DNA from: Comamonas avium
GTDB lineage: Bacteria; Pseudomonadota; Gammaproteobacteria; Burkholderiales; Burkholderiaceae_C
DNA: 64,000 nucleotides
NCBI RefSeq assembly: GCF_014836675.1
Contig: NZ_JACSQK010000004.1
Span: forward strand, 62,001 to 126,000
Direction: 5' to 3'
Positions 36,833-45,156 of the stretch are shown here, in pieces; position 1 is the first letter of the stretch, and the number at the start of each line of letters is the position of its first letter. Below the pieces are notes generated by a model. That model had not been told where the DNA came from. It saw nothing but the letters and a program-made list of their open reading frames with translations, and did not search any database. A program made the position numbers and the translations under genes.

Positions 36833-37783
36833 ATGAGCACCATCCAGCAATATCTCAAGGAAATCGGGCGCGGCAAAGACGGCGCACGCGCACTTTCTCG
36901 CGCACAAGCCTGCGAGCTTTTGGGCTGGGTGCTGGATGGACAGGCGCAGCCACTGCAAGTTGGTGCGTTTTGCCTGGCTATGCGTATCAAGGGCGAAACA
37001 GCGCAAGAGATGGCCGGTTTCATGGATGCAGTGCACGCACGCCTGCCACGCAGCGCTGCAGGCGCCTCACCAGTGATCGTGCTTCCTAGCTACAACGGCG
37101 CGCGCCGCCTGCCCGTGCTCACGCCTTTGCTGGCATTGCTGCTGGTACGCGAAGGTTTGCCCGTGCTTTTGCACGGCAGCACCACAGAAGGTAGCCGCGT
37201 GACGGCAGCACAAGTGCTGGAGCAGTTAAATCACACGCCTGTCACAACGCTGACCACACCCCAGCCCGGTGAACTGGTCAGCATACATACACGTGCTTTG
37301 CTGCCTGGCTTGGCCGATTTGCTGGATGCCCGCGCCACCATCGGCTTGCGCAACCCTGCACACAGCCTGGTCAAACACATGAATCCACTGGCTACCAGTG
37401 GCACTACCAGCTTGGTCGTGGGCTGCTACACGCATCCGGAGTACAGCATCAGCATGGAGCAAACCCACGCAGAGGCTGGCAGCCATGCTTTGCTGCTGCG
37501 CGGCATGGAAGGAGAGCCAGTTGCCGACCCTCGCCGCCAGCCCATGATGCGCGGCATCTTGCATGGCAAAACCTTGCTGACACTGAGCAACGAAGGCGGC
37601 TCTGTACCTGCAGCGCCGCAGCTGCCATCTGGTCTGGATGCAGCAGCTACCGCAGCCTATACGCGAGAAGTACTGAATGGTGAGCGGCCAGTGCCTGCGC
37701 CGATTGCCACCCAGGTGCAAGTCATTGTTGACCTGCACCGCCAACTGACGGCCCATGCGGCCACTGCAGGAGCGCAAGCATGA
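36833..37783 (+). CDS. ybiB: DNA-binding protein YbiB (TrpD2 family)
   Basis: 316 residues with the fold of anthranilate phosphoribosyltransferase but without its activity; E. coli YbiB binds nucleic acids and is LexA controlled. Features: the helical N-terminal domain (QQYLKEIGRGKDGARALSRA, then ELLGWVLDGQAQPLQVGAFC LAMRIKGE), the glycine-poor nucleotide-binding region VLPSYNGARRLPVLTPLLALLL, and RNPAHSLVKHMNP. Basic patches are seen in the C-terminal half. The last 4 bases overlap the next gene, so the two are co-translated. Confidence 0.85.
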   Translation: MSTIQQYLKEIGRGKDGARALSRAQACELLGWVLDGQAQPLQVGAFCLAMRIKGETAQEMAGFMDAVHARLPRSAAGASPVIVLPSYNGARRLPVLTPLLALLLVREGLPVLLHGSTTEGSRVTAAQVLEQLNHTPVTTLTTPQPGELVSIHTRALLPGLADLLDARATIGLRNPAHSLVKHMNPLATSGTTSLVVGCYTHPEYSISMEQTHAEAGSHALLLRGMEGEPVADPRRQPMMRGILHGKTLLTLSNEGGSVPAAPQLPSGLDAAATAAYTREVLNGERPVPAPIATQVQVIVDLHRQLTAHAATAGAQA

Positions 37784-38580
37784 ACGCCAGCGCACACTCC
37801 AAACATGGTTCCTGCGCCCTGGTGGGTGCAGGCCCGGGCGATCCAGAACTGCTGACCATCAAGGCATGCAAAGCCATTCAATCGGCCACCGTGCTGCTGG
37901 TGGATGACTTGGTCTCGCAAGAGATTGTTGACTTTGCCTCCCCCCAGGCTCGCATCATTTATGTTGGCAAGCGCGGTGGCTGCAAGAGCACGCCTCAGGC
38001 TTTCATTGAAAAGCTGATGGAAACCGAAGTGCGCCAGGGCGAGCACGTTGTGCGCCTCAAAGGAGGCGATCCTTTCATCTTTGGCCGTGGTGGTGAAGAG
38101 GTGGAGCACCTGCGTGCAGCAGGCATTGAGGTGCAGGTCATCAATGGCATCACTGCTGGTCTGGCTGGTCTGACCAGCCTGGGCGCGCCGCTGACTCACC
38201 GTGCGCATGCCCATGGCGTCGTTTTTATTACCGGCCACGCCAAACCCGGCGATACGGGCACCGACTGGCGCGCTCTGGCGGCTACCGCGCAAGCAGCCAA
38301 GCTGACGGTCGTGATTTACATGGGCGTCAGCTCTGTAGAACACATCACGGCTGAGCTGCAAGCAGGCGGGCTACCCGCCAGCATGCCTGCCGCCATCATT
38401 CAGCATGCCAGCTTGCCCCATCAGCGCCATGCCATCACCACCTTGCACGAGCTGGCTACAACGCTACACACAGAAAATCTGGCCAGCCCCAGCGTCCTGG
38501 TGATTGGCGATGTGGTGCAAGGCGTCGCCGCCTGGGCACAGCAAATGCCCATGCCTGACACAAGGCAGGCAATCTGCTAA
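37780..38580 (+). CDS. cobA: Uroporphyrinogen-III C-methyltransferase
   Basis: Adds two methyl groups to uroporphyrinogen III to give precorrin-2, the branch to siroheme and cobalamin. 266 residues. The AdoMet-binding signature VGAGPGDPELLTIKACKAI, RLKGGDPFIFGRGGEEVEHL and the middle ITAGLAGLTSLGAPLTHRAH are all present. It is the single-domain SUMT, without the CysG dehydrogenase/chelatase, so those functions must be encoded elsewhere. It overlaps ybiB by 4 bases. The gene could equally be named cysG-like or sumT. Confidence 0.95.
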   Translation: MNASAHSKHGSCALVGAGPGDPELLTIKACKAIQSATVLLVDDLVSQEIVDFASPQARIIYVGKRGGCKSTPQAFIEKLMETEVRQGEHVVRLKGGDPFIFGRGGEEVEHLRAAGIEVQVINGITAGLAGLTSLGAPLTHRAHAHGVVFITGHAKPGDTGTDWRALAATAQAAKLTVVIYMGVSSVEHITAELQAGGLPASMPAAIIQHASLPHQRHAITTLHELATTLHTENLASPSVLVIGDVVQGVAAWAQQMPMPDTRQAIC

Positions 38581-38589
38581 ATCTGCTAA

Positions 38590-38615
38590 ATACATAGCTA
38601 CTAACGCTTTACACA
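38590..38615. repeat. AT-rich intergenic repeat, copy E (left-end fragment)
   Basis: ACATAGCTACTAACGCTT (about 38592-38610) matches the family's left end, the inverse of the right-end core. No right end follows, so this seems to be a remnant. Just downstream of cobA. Confidence 0.45.
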
Positions 38616-38639
38616 CAAGCACCATAGGCATGCTTAACT

Positions 38640-38682
38640 AAAAAAACAAGGACTGCAACGTCCACCACCGTTGCAGTCCTTG
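38640..38682 (-). terminator. Terminator after phoX
   Basis: AAGGACTGCAACG (38648-38660) pairs perfectly with CGTTGCAGTCCTT (38669-38681), a 13-bp stem. On the minus strand it is followed by TGTTTTTT. It also lies past cobA, on the plus strand, but has no T run in that direction. Confidence 0.8.
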
Positions 38683-38736
38683 CCATATGCCTGTGATAAG
38701 CAGGCACATGTTCTAGAACACCGTCTTGGCTGCCAC

Positions 38737-40698
38737 TTAGGTGCCGATTACGCCGCCGTCATCTTTGGTGATGACCACTGTGGCCGAGCGTGGAATGCTG
38801 TTGCCACCACCGGGCCAGTGGCTGTCGCCCTCTTCGCCCGGATGCTGAATGTTGATGAACATGGTCTTGTGGTCTGGAGTGAACGTAATGCCTGTGACCT
38901 CAGCCTCCTTGGGGCCGACAAAGAAACGGCGAATCTCTTTGGTCACCGGGTCTGCGCACAGCATCTGGTTATTACCCTGACCGGCGTAGTCCCCCTGGTT
39001 GCTGTACTTGCCATCGGTCTGAATCCACAGGCGGCCATCGGCATCAAAAGCCAGACCATCAGGGCTGTTGAAGGTGTTGTCTGCTGTGATGTTGGCTGAG
39101 CCAGCACGCAAGTCTTTGGGGGCAGTGTGCACAGTGGGGTTACCTGCAAGTACAAAAATATCCCATTCAAACGTGGTCGCTGCTGCATCGCCACCAGCTT
39201 CACGCCAGCGCACAATCTGGCCGTATACATTCTTTGCGCGCGGGTTGGCCTCGTCTGCCACAGTGCGGCTGGTGTTGTTGGTCAGCGTGACGTATACCTC
39301 ACCTGTCTTTGGGTGCACGCTCACCCACTCTGGGCGGTCCATCTTGGTGGCACCCACCACGTCACCGGCCATGCGCGCATGCACCAGCACCGCAGCCTGA
39401 TTGGCAAAACTGCTATCGGCCTGCAGCTTGGGATTGGCCTGCTTGTCCAGCAGCAGCCACTGGCCCGTACCCGCAAAATCGCCCACAGCCTTGCCCGCAT
39501 CAAAACGCGCCACGTACAGCTTGCCCTTGTCCAGCAACTGGCTGTTGTCACCACCCTTGGTGTACTTGCCATCCGAGACAAATTTATAGATGTAGTCGTT
39601 GACCTGATCGTCTCCCATGTAGACCACAGCGCGGCCATCCTTGCTCAGGGCAAAGGCGGCATTCTCGTGCTTGAAGCGGCCTAGCGCAGTGCGTTTTTGT
39701 GCAATGCTGCCGGGGTTAAAAGGATCGATCTCCACAATCCAGCCAAAGCGGTTGGATTCGTTGGGCTCCTTGGCATAGTCAAAGCGTGCTTCGTGCTTTT
39801 CCCACTGAAAGGTGCTGCCCTTGGCCGACAGGCCATAGCGCTTTTGGGCGGCGTTACGGCGGTCTTCAGCACCGCTGGTGCCAAAGTAGTTGTTGAAGTT
39901 CTCTTCACACGTCAGGTAAGTGCCCCAAGGTGTAAAGCCATTGCCACAATTGTTGAACGTACCTTGTGCACGGCGGCCCGAAGGATCGCCCTTGGTTTGC
40001 AGCAAGGCATCGCCTGAGGCCGGGCCCGTCATTTCCATGGCCGAAAACGCAGTGATACGGCGGTGGTAAGCGCTGCCTTTGACCAAGTCCCACTGGCCTT
40101 TGGCATTTTTTTGAATGTGGATGACCGACACCCCATGCGCATTCATGGACTTGTGCACGTTGTCTTTGCTCCACGTCTTGCGCACATCGCCGCCCTTGCT
40201 GCCAAACAGCCAGACATAGGCACCCGTTTTTTCATCCACGGTGCAGTACTCATGGTTCATCACCAGCAGGCCTTCATGGTTCTTGCCATCCAGCGCAAAG
40301 AAGTGAATGCCGTCGTGGTTGTCGCCCACCTGAAGGGCCTGAACAGCTGCGTCTTCGCTGCCGTCACCCTTGAAATTGGGAGCACCATCGATCAACGCCG
40401 TGCCCCAAGGGGCCAGAACGCTGGCGGTGTAGCCGGGTGCAATCTGCAGGCTGTCGCTGGTCGAAATGGGAATGGCTTTGAAACCCATCAAAGGTTTGCC
40501 GCTGCCATGGCTGGCGGATGTGGCACAGCCGGCCAGACCACCGCCTAAGCCCAGAAACATGGCGGCCGTAAGGCCCGTGCCACTGCGCAAGAAACCCCGG
40601 CGCGACACAGCACGGTCAACAACAGTCTGAAATTCAGGGTTGGCGCTCAGGTTGGTAGAAATGTCTTCGCTGTCAATGTGGGCAGCTGGGCTGTTCAT
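38737..40698 (-). CDS. phoX: PhoX-type alkaline phosphatase (DUF839 family)
   Basis: 653 residues from MNSPAAHIDSEDIST at 40698. A twin-arginine signal is at residues about 31-40 (VSRRGFLRSG), followed by the hydrophobic AAMFLGLGGGLAG, so the protein is folded before export to the periplasm. PhoX enzymes carry Ca/Fe and hydrolyse phosphomonoesters. Recognisable stretches are FALDGKNHEGLLVMNHEYC, NNCGNGFTPWGTYLTCEENFNNYF and NTFNSPDGLAFDADGRLWIQTDG. A three-unit PhoB box lies 54 bases upstream of the ATG, so phosphate starvation should induce it. A 13-bp terminator stem closes the gene. Confidence 0.93.
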   Translation of the reverse strand: MNSPAAHIDSEDISTNLSANPEFQTVVDRAVSRRGFLRSGTGLTAAMFLGLGGGLAGCATSASHGSGKPLMGFKAIPISTSDSLQIAPGYTASVLAPWGTALIDGAPNFKGDGSEDAAVQALQVGDNHDGIHFFALDGKNHEGLLVMNHEYCTVDEKTGAYVWLFGSKGGDVRKTWSKDNVHKSMNAHGVSVIHIQKNAKGQWDLVKGSAYHRRITAFSAMEMTGPASGDALLQTKGDPSGRRAQGTFNNCGNGFTPWGTYLTCEENFNNYFGTSGAEDRRNAAQKRYGLSAKGSTFQWEKHEARFDYAKEPNESNRFGWIVEIDPFNPGSIAQKRTALGRFKHENAAFALSKDGRAVVYMGDDQVNDYIYKFVSDGKYTKGGDNSQLLDKGKLYVARFDAGKAVGDFAGTGQWLLLDKQANPKLQADSSFANQAAVLVHARMAGDVVGATKMDRPEWVSVHPKTGEVYVTLTNNTSRTVADEANPRAKNVYGQIVRWREAGGDAAATTFEWDIFVLAGNPTVHTAPKDLRAGSANITADNTFNSPDGLAFDADGRLWIQTDGKYSNQGDYAGQGNNQMLCADPVTKEIRRFFVGPKEAEVTGITFTPDHKTMFINIQHPGEEGDSHWPGGGNSIPRSATVVITKDDGGVIGT

Positions 40699-40751
40699 GC
40701 GTGGCGTTCCTTGAAGGTAGAGGTGTGGCAATGCCTCGCATTCTTGGAAAA

Positions 40752-40784
40752 ACTTGTGACAACGCCATGAACAAAACGTGTCAG
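40752..40784 (-). promoter_or_regulatory. PhoB box upstream of phoX
   Basis: On the minus strand three 11-base direct units occur in a row: CTGACACGTTT, TGTTCATGGCG and TTGTCACAAGT. Each fits the PhoB pattern (CTGTCAT plus four bases) with few mismatches. An AAGAAT hexamer at 40740-40745 could be the -10, at the distance normal for class-I PhoB promoters. Confidence 0.75.
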
Positions 40785-40842
40785 ATCGATGACGCCCATC
40801 GCGCGCAGCAGCCCGCACCTTGGGCTGCTCATGGCAAAAGAA

Positions 40843-41343
40843 TCAGTGACTGATGGGCTGAGAGGCGGGATTGCGCGTTTGCGCAAAGCGCTGGGCCACT
40901 TCCTTGCGCATTTCTTTGCGAATCAACGCAGCGTGCCAGCGGCGTTTTTGATCGTCAGACTCGGGCTGCAGTGGCGGCACCGATACAGGTTTGCGATCAT
41001 CATCGACAGACACCATGGTGAAAAAACAGCTATTCACATGCCGCACCACCTGACCACGGATGTCTTCCGCAATCACCTTGATGCCAATTTCCATGGACGA
41101 AGTGCCGGTGTAGTTCACACTCGCCAGGAACGTCACCAGCTCCCCCACGTGAATGGGTTGTAAAAACATCACCTGATCCACGCTCAGCGTGACGCAATAG
41201 CGCCCTGCATAACGGCTGGCGCAGGCGTATGCCACTTCGTCCAATTTTTTGAGAATGGCGCCCCCGTGCACATTGCCGGAAAAGTTGGCCATATCGGGGG
41301 TCATCAGCACGGTCATGCTGAGCTGGTGGGCAGGCAAATTCAT
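40843..41343 (-). CDS. Acyl-CoA thioesterase (hotdog fold, YciA-like)
   Basis: 166 residues from MNLPAHQLSMTVLMTPDMAN at 41343. The hotdog active-site motif is NFSGNVHGGAILKKLDEVAY, followed by YAGRYCVTLSVDQVMFLQPIHVGELV and GTSSMEIGIKVIAEDI. Members hydrolyse acyl-CoAs of medium to long chain. It stands alone between phoX and the divergent flavoprotein gene, with which it shares the 148-base intergenic region. Confidence 0.88.
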   Translation of the reverse strand: MNLPAHQLSMTVLMTPDMANFSGNVHGGAILKKLDEVAYACASRYAGRYCVTLSVDQVMFLQPIHVGELVTFLASVNYTGTSSMEIGIKVIAEDIRGQVVRHVNSCFFTMVSVDDDRKPVSVPPLQPESDDQKRRWHAALIRKEMRKEVAQRFAQTRNPASQPISH

Positions 41344-41442
41344 GGAGGGCAATTGTAGGAATCGACAGCCCAATAAGCACGATGCGTGCCGGGCAACCCG
41401 CAGCTACCACGGGGCTTGGCCCCTTGACTACACTGCCGTCAC

Positions 41443-41473
41443 AGCCCGCGTGTACTGCGGGCTGCTGTTTTTT
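41443..41473 (+). promoter_or_regulatory. Terminator-like hairpin upstream of the flavoprotein gene
   Basis: AGCCCGC (41443-41449) and GCGGGCT (41457-41463) with a 7-base loop, then CTG and six T (41468-41473). It ends 18 bases before the ATG at 41492. No plus-strand gene lies upstream for it to terminate (the nearest is cobA, 38580), so it may act as an attenuator for the flavoprotein gene. Confidence 0.55.
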
Positions 41474-41491
41474 CAGCCGCCACTTTGCCCT

Positions 41492-42769
41492 ATGACCGAA
41501 AACACCATCGCTTCCTCGTCCTCTTCCTATGACGCTGTCATCATCGGTGCAGGGGCTGCAGGCCTGTTTTGCGCAGCGCAGGCCGGGCAACAGGGGCTCA
41601 AGGTGCTCTTGATCGATCATGCCGAAAAAGTGGCTGAAAAAATCCGTATCTCTGGTGGAGGTCGCTGCAATTTCACCAACCGCGATCTGGATGTTCGCGC
41701 CCCGCACAAGTACTACGTGGGCCAGAACCCGCAGTTTTGCCGCTCGGCCCTGTCGCGTTACACGCCCGCAGACTTTATTGCACTGCTCGACAAACACGGC
41801 ATTGCATACGAAGAAAAACACAAGGGGCAGCTGTTTGCGCAGCGTTCTGCAGAAGACATCATCCGCATGCTGCTGGCCGAATGTGCAGCCGGTGGCGTAG
41901 AGCACTGGCAGCCCTGCAGTGTGAAAAAAGTTACGTTTTCAGCCCTTAGCACTGATACAGGCAGCGCGGGCAGCTATGCCATTCAGACCGACCGTGGCAC
42001 TGTCACGGCCCCGCGTCTGGTGATTGCCACGGGGGGCCTGTCCATCCCAAAAATTGGGGCCACCGACTTTGGCTATCGCATTGCCCAGCAGTTCAAACTG
42101 CCACTGATTGAACGCCGTGCAGGCCTGGTGCCACTGACATTTGATGGCGATGCGTGGAAACCGTATGCACAACTGGCAGGTTTGGCACTGCCCGTTGAAA
42201 TCAGCACTGGCAGTAAAAAAGAGCGAATGAGCTTTCTTGAAGACCTGCTGTTCACCCACCGGGGTCTGTCAGGCCCGGCTGTGCTGCAAATTTCAAGCTA
42301 CTGGAAAGACAACACACCGCTGCACATCAACCTGCTGCCCGGCACCGACATGACCGAAGTGCTGCAACAAGCCAAAGCCCGCTCCCGCAAGCTGGTGGCC
42401 AACGAACTGGCTGCCCACATGCCAACCCGCCTGGCCGACGCCTGGACCAGCCAGCAGCCCGAGCTGCAGCGCCCCATCAATGAAGCCAGTGACAAAGCGC
42501 TGACCAGACTGGCCGAGCAGTTGTCGCGCTGGGAAATCACCCCCAATGGCTCCGAGGGCTATAAAAAAGCCGAAGTCACTCTGGGGGGCGTGGATACCAA
42601 AGCGTTATCACAACAGACCATGGAGGCCAAAAACCAGCCCGGCCTGTATTGCATTGGCGAGGTTGTGGACATCACCGGCTGGCTGGGTGGTTACAACTTC
42701 CAATGGGCTTGGGCCAGTGCATTTGCCTGCGCACAAGCCATGGCGCAGCAGCCTGCACAAGCGCAGTAA
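41492..42769 (+). CDS. NAD(P)/FAD-dependent oxidoreductase, BaiN/HI0933 family
   Basis: 425 residues from MTENTIASSSSSYDAVIIGAG, preferred over an upstream in-frame start at 41249. The FAD Rossmann motif VIIGAGAAGLFCAAQAGQQG is at residues about 13-32, followed by KIRISGGGRCNFTN and ATGGLSIPKIGATDFGYRI, both hallmarks of the family. C-terminal blocks RGLSGPAVLQISSYW and ITGWLGGYNFQWAWAS complete the FAD site. Activities reported in relatives differ, and the substrate is unknown. A hairpin with a T run precedes the start. Confidence 0.93.
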   Translation: MTENTIASSSSSYDAVIIGAGAAGLFCAAQAGQQGLKVLLIDHAEKVAEKIRISGGGRCNFTNRDLDVRAPHKYYVGQNPQFCRSALSRYTPADFIALLDKHGIAYEEKHKGQLFAQRSAEDIIRMLLAECAAGGVEHWQPCSVKKVTFSALSTDTGSAGSYAIQTDRGTVTAPRLVIATGGLSIPKIGATDFGYRIAQQFKLPLIERRAGLVPLTFDGDAWKPYAQLAGLALPVEISTGSKKERMSFLEDLLFTHRGLSGPAVLQISSYWKDNTPLHINLLPGTDMTEVLQQAKARSRKLVANELAAHMPTRLADAWTSQQPELQRPINEASDKALTRLAEQLSRWEITPNGSEGYKKAEVTLGGVDTKALSQQTMEAKNQPGLYCIGEVVDITGWLGGYNFQWAWASAFACAQAMAQQPAQAQ

Positions 42770-42825
42770 ATGCCCCTGGCTGGGGCATTGCGCGCACCAA
42801 GCCCGGAACCCTTTGCAAAATCCGC

Positions 42826-42831
42826 TACAAT
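42826..42831 (+). promoter_or_regulatory. Candidate -10 of the rpsU promoter (TACAAT)
   Basis: TACAAT at 42826-42831 preceded by CCGC, an extended -10 context; no matching -35 could be found at the right distance. It is 127 bases upstream of the rpsU ATG, which implies a leader of about 120 bases. Confidence 0.4.
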
Positions 42832-42837
42832 GCTCGA

Positions 42838-42957
42838 CTTTGCTGGCAATACCCCGTCGGCCATACTAGTTAATAGAGACGGGGAACAACCGCTGCACAT
42901 GGCTCTTAGGCCCGATCTCCCAAGAACCCGCTGTCAGCACAGATATCTGGAAATTGA
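42838..42957 (+). other. Possible structured rpsU leader
   Basis: The predicted 5' leader holds CCCCGTC (42852-42858) and GACGGGG (42878-42884), a 7-bp stem with a 19-base loop, and no open reading frame. Ribosomal protein genes often use such leaders for autoregulation; for S21 this is inference. Confidence 0.4.
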
Positions 42958-43170
42958 ATGACTACCATCCGCGTCAAAGAAAACGAACCCTATGAAGTTG
43001 CCCTGCGCCGCTTCAAGCGCACTATCGAAAAGCTGGGCCTGCTGACAGACCTGCGCGCTCGTGAATTTTACGAAAAGCCTACAGCTGAACGTAAGCGCAA
43101 GAAGGCTGCTGCCGTCAAGCGTCACTACAAGCGCGTGCGCAGCATGCAACTGCCTAAGAAGATGTATTAA
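42958..43170 (+). CDS. rpsU: 30S ribosomal protein S21
   Basis: 70 residues, basic, beginning [20 protein letters not shown] and ending MQLPKKMY, the standard S21 pattern. The middle [20 protein letters not shown] is the RNA-binding region. S21 takes part in translation initiation near the anti-Shine-Dalgarno region of 16S rRNA. Here it is followed by the YqeY gene, but separated from it by a strong terminator. dnaG and rpoD, often downstream in other bacteria, are absent. Confidence 0.97.
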   Translation: MTTIRVKENEPYEVALRRFKRTIEKLGLLTDLRAREFYEKPTAERKRKKAAAVKRHYKRVRSMQLPKKMY

Positions 43171-43208
43171 TCTTCCAAGGTTAGGATTCGTCGGCCCTTA
43201 AAAGCCGC

Positions 43209-43245
43209 AAACCCGCGCTAGGGACGCCAAGCGCGGGTTTTTTGT
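43209..43245 (+). terminator. Intrinsic terminator after rpsU
   Basis: AACCCGCGCT pairs with AGCGCGGGTT around a 10-base loop, then six T. Read-through would give rpsU-yqeY co-transcription. Confidence 0.9.
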
Positions 43246-43294
43246 TTTCTGGCCACTGCAATCGTGCAGTGACCTTCCACTGAAGGAGTTCGCC

Positions 43295-43741
43295 ATGAGC
43301 CTCAAGGCCCAAATTACTGAAGACATGAAGACCGCCATGCGTGCCAAAGACAGCGCACGCCTGGGCACGATTCGCCTGCTGCAAGCAGCGATCAAACAAA
43401 AGGAGGTGGACGAGCGCGTCGAGCTGGATGACGCAGCCGTGATTGCCATCGTCGACAAACTGATCAAGCAGCGCAAAGACTCCATCACCGCGTTTGAAAC
43501 TGCCAGCCGCACAGATCTGGCTGACATCGAAAAAGCCGAGATGGAAGTGCTCAAGGCCTACCTGCCCGAGCGCATGTCTGAAGCGGAAGTGACCGCAGCC
43601 GTTCAGGCTATCGTGGCCGAAGTCGGTGCAACCGGCCCTGGCGACATGGGCAAAGTGATGGGCGCGGTAAAGTCCAAGCTCTCGGGTAAAGCCGACATGG
43701 GACTGGTGTCTGCCGCCGTCAAGGCCGCACTGAGCAAATAA
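43295..43741 (+). CDS. GatB/YqeY domain-containing protein
   Basis: 148 residues, all helical. It shows the YqeY pattern: SLKAQITEDMKTAMRAKDSARL, then LGTIRLLQAAIKQKEVDER, and the C-terminal domain EVLKAYLPERMSEAEVTAAV followed by GPGDMGKVMGAVKSKLSGKAD. The fold is shared with the tail of GatB/GatE, which contacts tRNA. It has a good AAGGAG ribosome site. Function in bacteria unproven. Positioned after rpsU as in many genomes. Confidence 0.92.
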   Translation: MSLKAQITEDMKTAMRAKDSARLGTIRLLQAAIKQKEVDERVELDDAAVIAIVDKLIKQRKDSITAFETASRTDLADIEKAEMEVLKAYLPERMSEAEVTAAVQAIVAEVGATGPGDMGKVMGAVKSKLSGKADMGLVSAAVKAALSK

Positions 43742-44056
43742 GGTCTGCGGATTGCCCAAAGGAGCGCCTGCATGGCGCTCTTTTTTTGTGTACGCCACAG
43801 ACGTGATGAGGGCCAATCGCTCGGGGGCAATGGCGACCTGACTGCGCCACGCCTTATTGCAAGCTGGCGCAATTTGCACAAGCGCCCCCTGTACTGGCAC
43901 GCCAAGTGGCTGGCAGCGCCCCATGCATGAGCCACATTGAACACATACGCGCCCGAGCGGTGCAATCTGGTACTAGGCATGCCCAGACATCGCTGCATGG
44001 CCCCCCCTCTACGCCCCCGGCAAGAAAAACAGGCATCAAGTAGCAGGCACCAAGCA
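43742..44056. other. Gene-free region between YqeY and the LysR gene
   Basis: 315 bases holding the terminator at 43762 and otherwise no gene, repeat or clear promoter that I can see. The genes converge on it. Confidence 0.5.
43762..43787 (+). terminator. Intrinsic terminator after the YqeY gene
   Basis: GAGCGCC (43762-43768) and GGCGCTC (43774-43780) with a TGCAT loop, then seven T. Confidence 0.88.
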
Positions 44057-44971
44057 TCACGATTCACGGGGCGCAGGCGTCACTCCCCGGCTCTCAAAGT
44101 GGGCATGCAAAAACTCCACCGCCACGCGTACCTTGGTTGACCGGTTAAGGCGTGTGGGGTAAACGGCCCAGATATTGGCTTCCTGACTCCAACCAGGCAT
44201 CACCTGTACCAGCCGTCCACTCTCAAGCTGCGACTGCACATCCCAGACCGAGCGCAAAATAATCCCGTGCCCATCCATCGCCCACTGCGTCGCCATCTCG
44301 CCGTTATTGGTCTGTAGTTGCCCCGTCACCTTCACCGAGCGGTCTTGTGCACCTGCGCGCAGCCGCCAGACGCCGAATGGGTGATCGCGCTCCTTGATAA
44401 CCAGGCAGTTGTGAGCTGGCAGCTCATCCGGATTGCCTGGCACTCCCCTGCTCGCCAGATAGCTGGGCGCCGCACACAGCACACGGTGGTTACTGGCCAG
44501 CCGCCGTGCGATCAAATGCGGCGCAATATCATCGCCCACGCGCACATCCAGGTCAAAGCCTTCTGCGGCCACATCTACCAGCCTGTCAAATACTTCCAGC
44601 CGCACCTGTAAAGCGGGATAACGCAACGCCAGTTGTGAAAACACAGGGGCGACTACGCTGCGCCCAAAGCCAAAACTGCTGCTGACACGCAGCAGGCCAC
44701 GCGGTTCTCGTGGCGTGATTTGGGCTTCTTGCAGCAGGTGTTCCATGTCATCCAGAATGCGCAGCGCCCAATGAAAGATGCGCTCACCCTCTTGCGTCAC
44801 CGCCACGCGGCGCGTTGTACGGTGCAGCAGCTTGACGCCCAAGTCGGTCTCCAGCAAACGCATGCGTTTGCTGACATAGGCGGGCGATGCCTCCAGGGCC
44901 GCAGCCGCAGCCGCAAAGCTGGATTTGCGCACCACAGTGATGAATACGCGCAAATCATCGGGAGATGGCAT
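44057..44971 (-). CDS. LysR-family transcriptional regulator (DmlR/TtuA type)
   Basis: 304 residues from MPSPDDLRVFITVVRKSSF at 44971, where the longer frame to 45130 has an unlikely leader. The helix-turn-helix is at residues about 20-40 (FAAAAAALEASPAYVSKRMR), the long linker helix follows, and the C-terminal effector domain is of the periplasmic-binding fold. It is divergent from a metallo-hydrolase gene and 1.3 kb from ttuC. TtuA and DmlR control tartrate and D-malate dehydrogenase genes, which fits. A LysR-like dyad lies in the intergenic gap. Confidence 0.88.
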   Translation of the reverse strand: MPSPDDLRVFITVVRKSSFAAAAAALEASPAYVSKRMRLLETDLGVKLLHRTTRRVAVTQEGERIFHWALRILDDMEHLLQEAQITPREPRGLLRVSSSFGFGRSVVAPVFSQLALRYPALQVRLEVFDRLVDVAAEGFDLDVRVGDDIAPHLIARRLASNHRVLCAAPSYLASRGVPGNPDELPAHNCLVIKERDHPFGVWRLRAGAQDRSVKVTGQLQTNNGEMATQWAMDGHGIILRSVWDVQSQLESGRLVQVMPGWSQEANIWAVYPTRLNRSTKVRVAVEFLHAHFESRGVTPAPRES

Positions 44972-45006
44972 TTTGTGCACGATATGTAGGCAATCAAGGC
45001 TTAAAC

Positions 45007-45023
45007 GCTGCATTGTATGCAGC
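45007..45023. promoter_or_regulatory. LysR-type operator candidate (dyad containing T-N11-A)
   Basis: GCTGCAT-TGT-ATGCAGC, a perfect 7-bp inverted repeat with a 3-base centre. It contains T-N11-A (45009-45021), the classic LysR recognition pattern. It lies 36 bases upstream of the lysR start at 44971 and 133 bases ahead of the hydrolase gene. Confidence 0.65.
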
Positions 45024-45156
45024 TGCGCACGCCCACATCCCCACAAGCGGCCGGTGTAACTTGCTAGATCCTCGCCTTGAACACCAAAATGCCCTGCAGC
45101 GCGCTGCCTGCGCTGCATATCACCGGCCATCTTCTCGCTCGCAAAGGATGAACCTC

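Noticed and set aside
42813-42831. TTGCAA and TACAAT as a full rpsU promoter
   Set aside because: They are only 7 bases apart, too close for a -35/-10 pair, so only the TACAAT was kept as a candidate.
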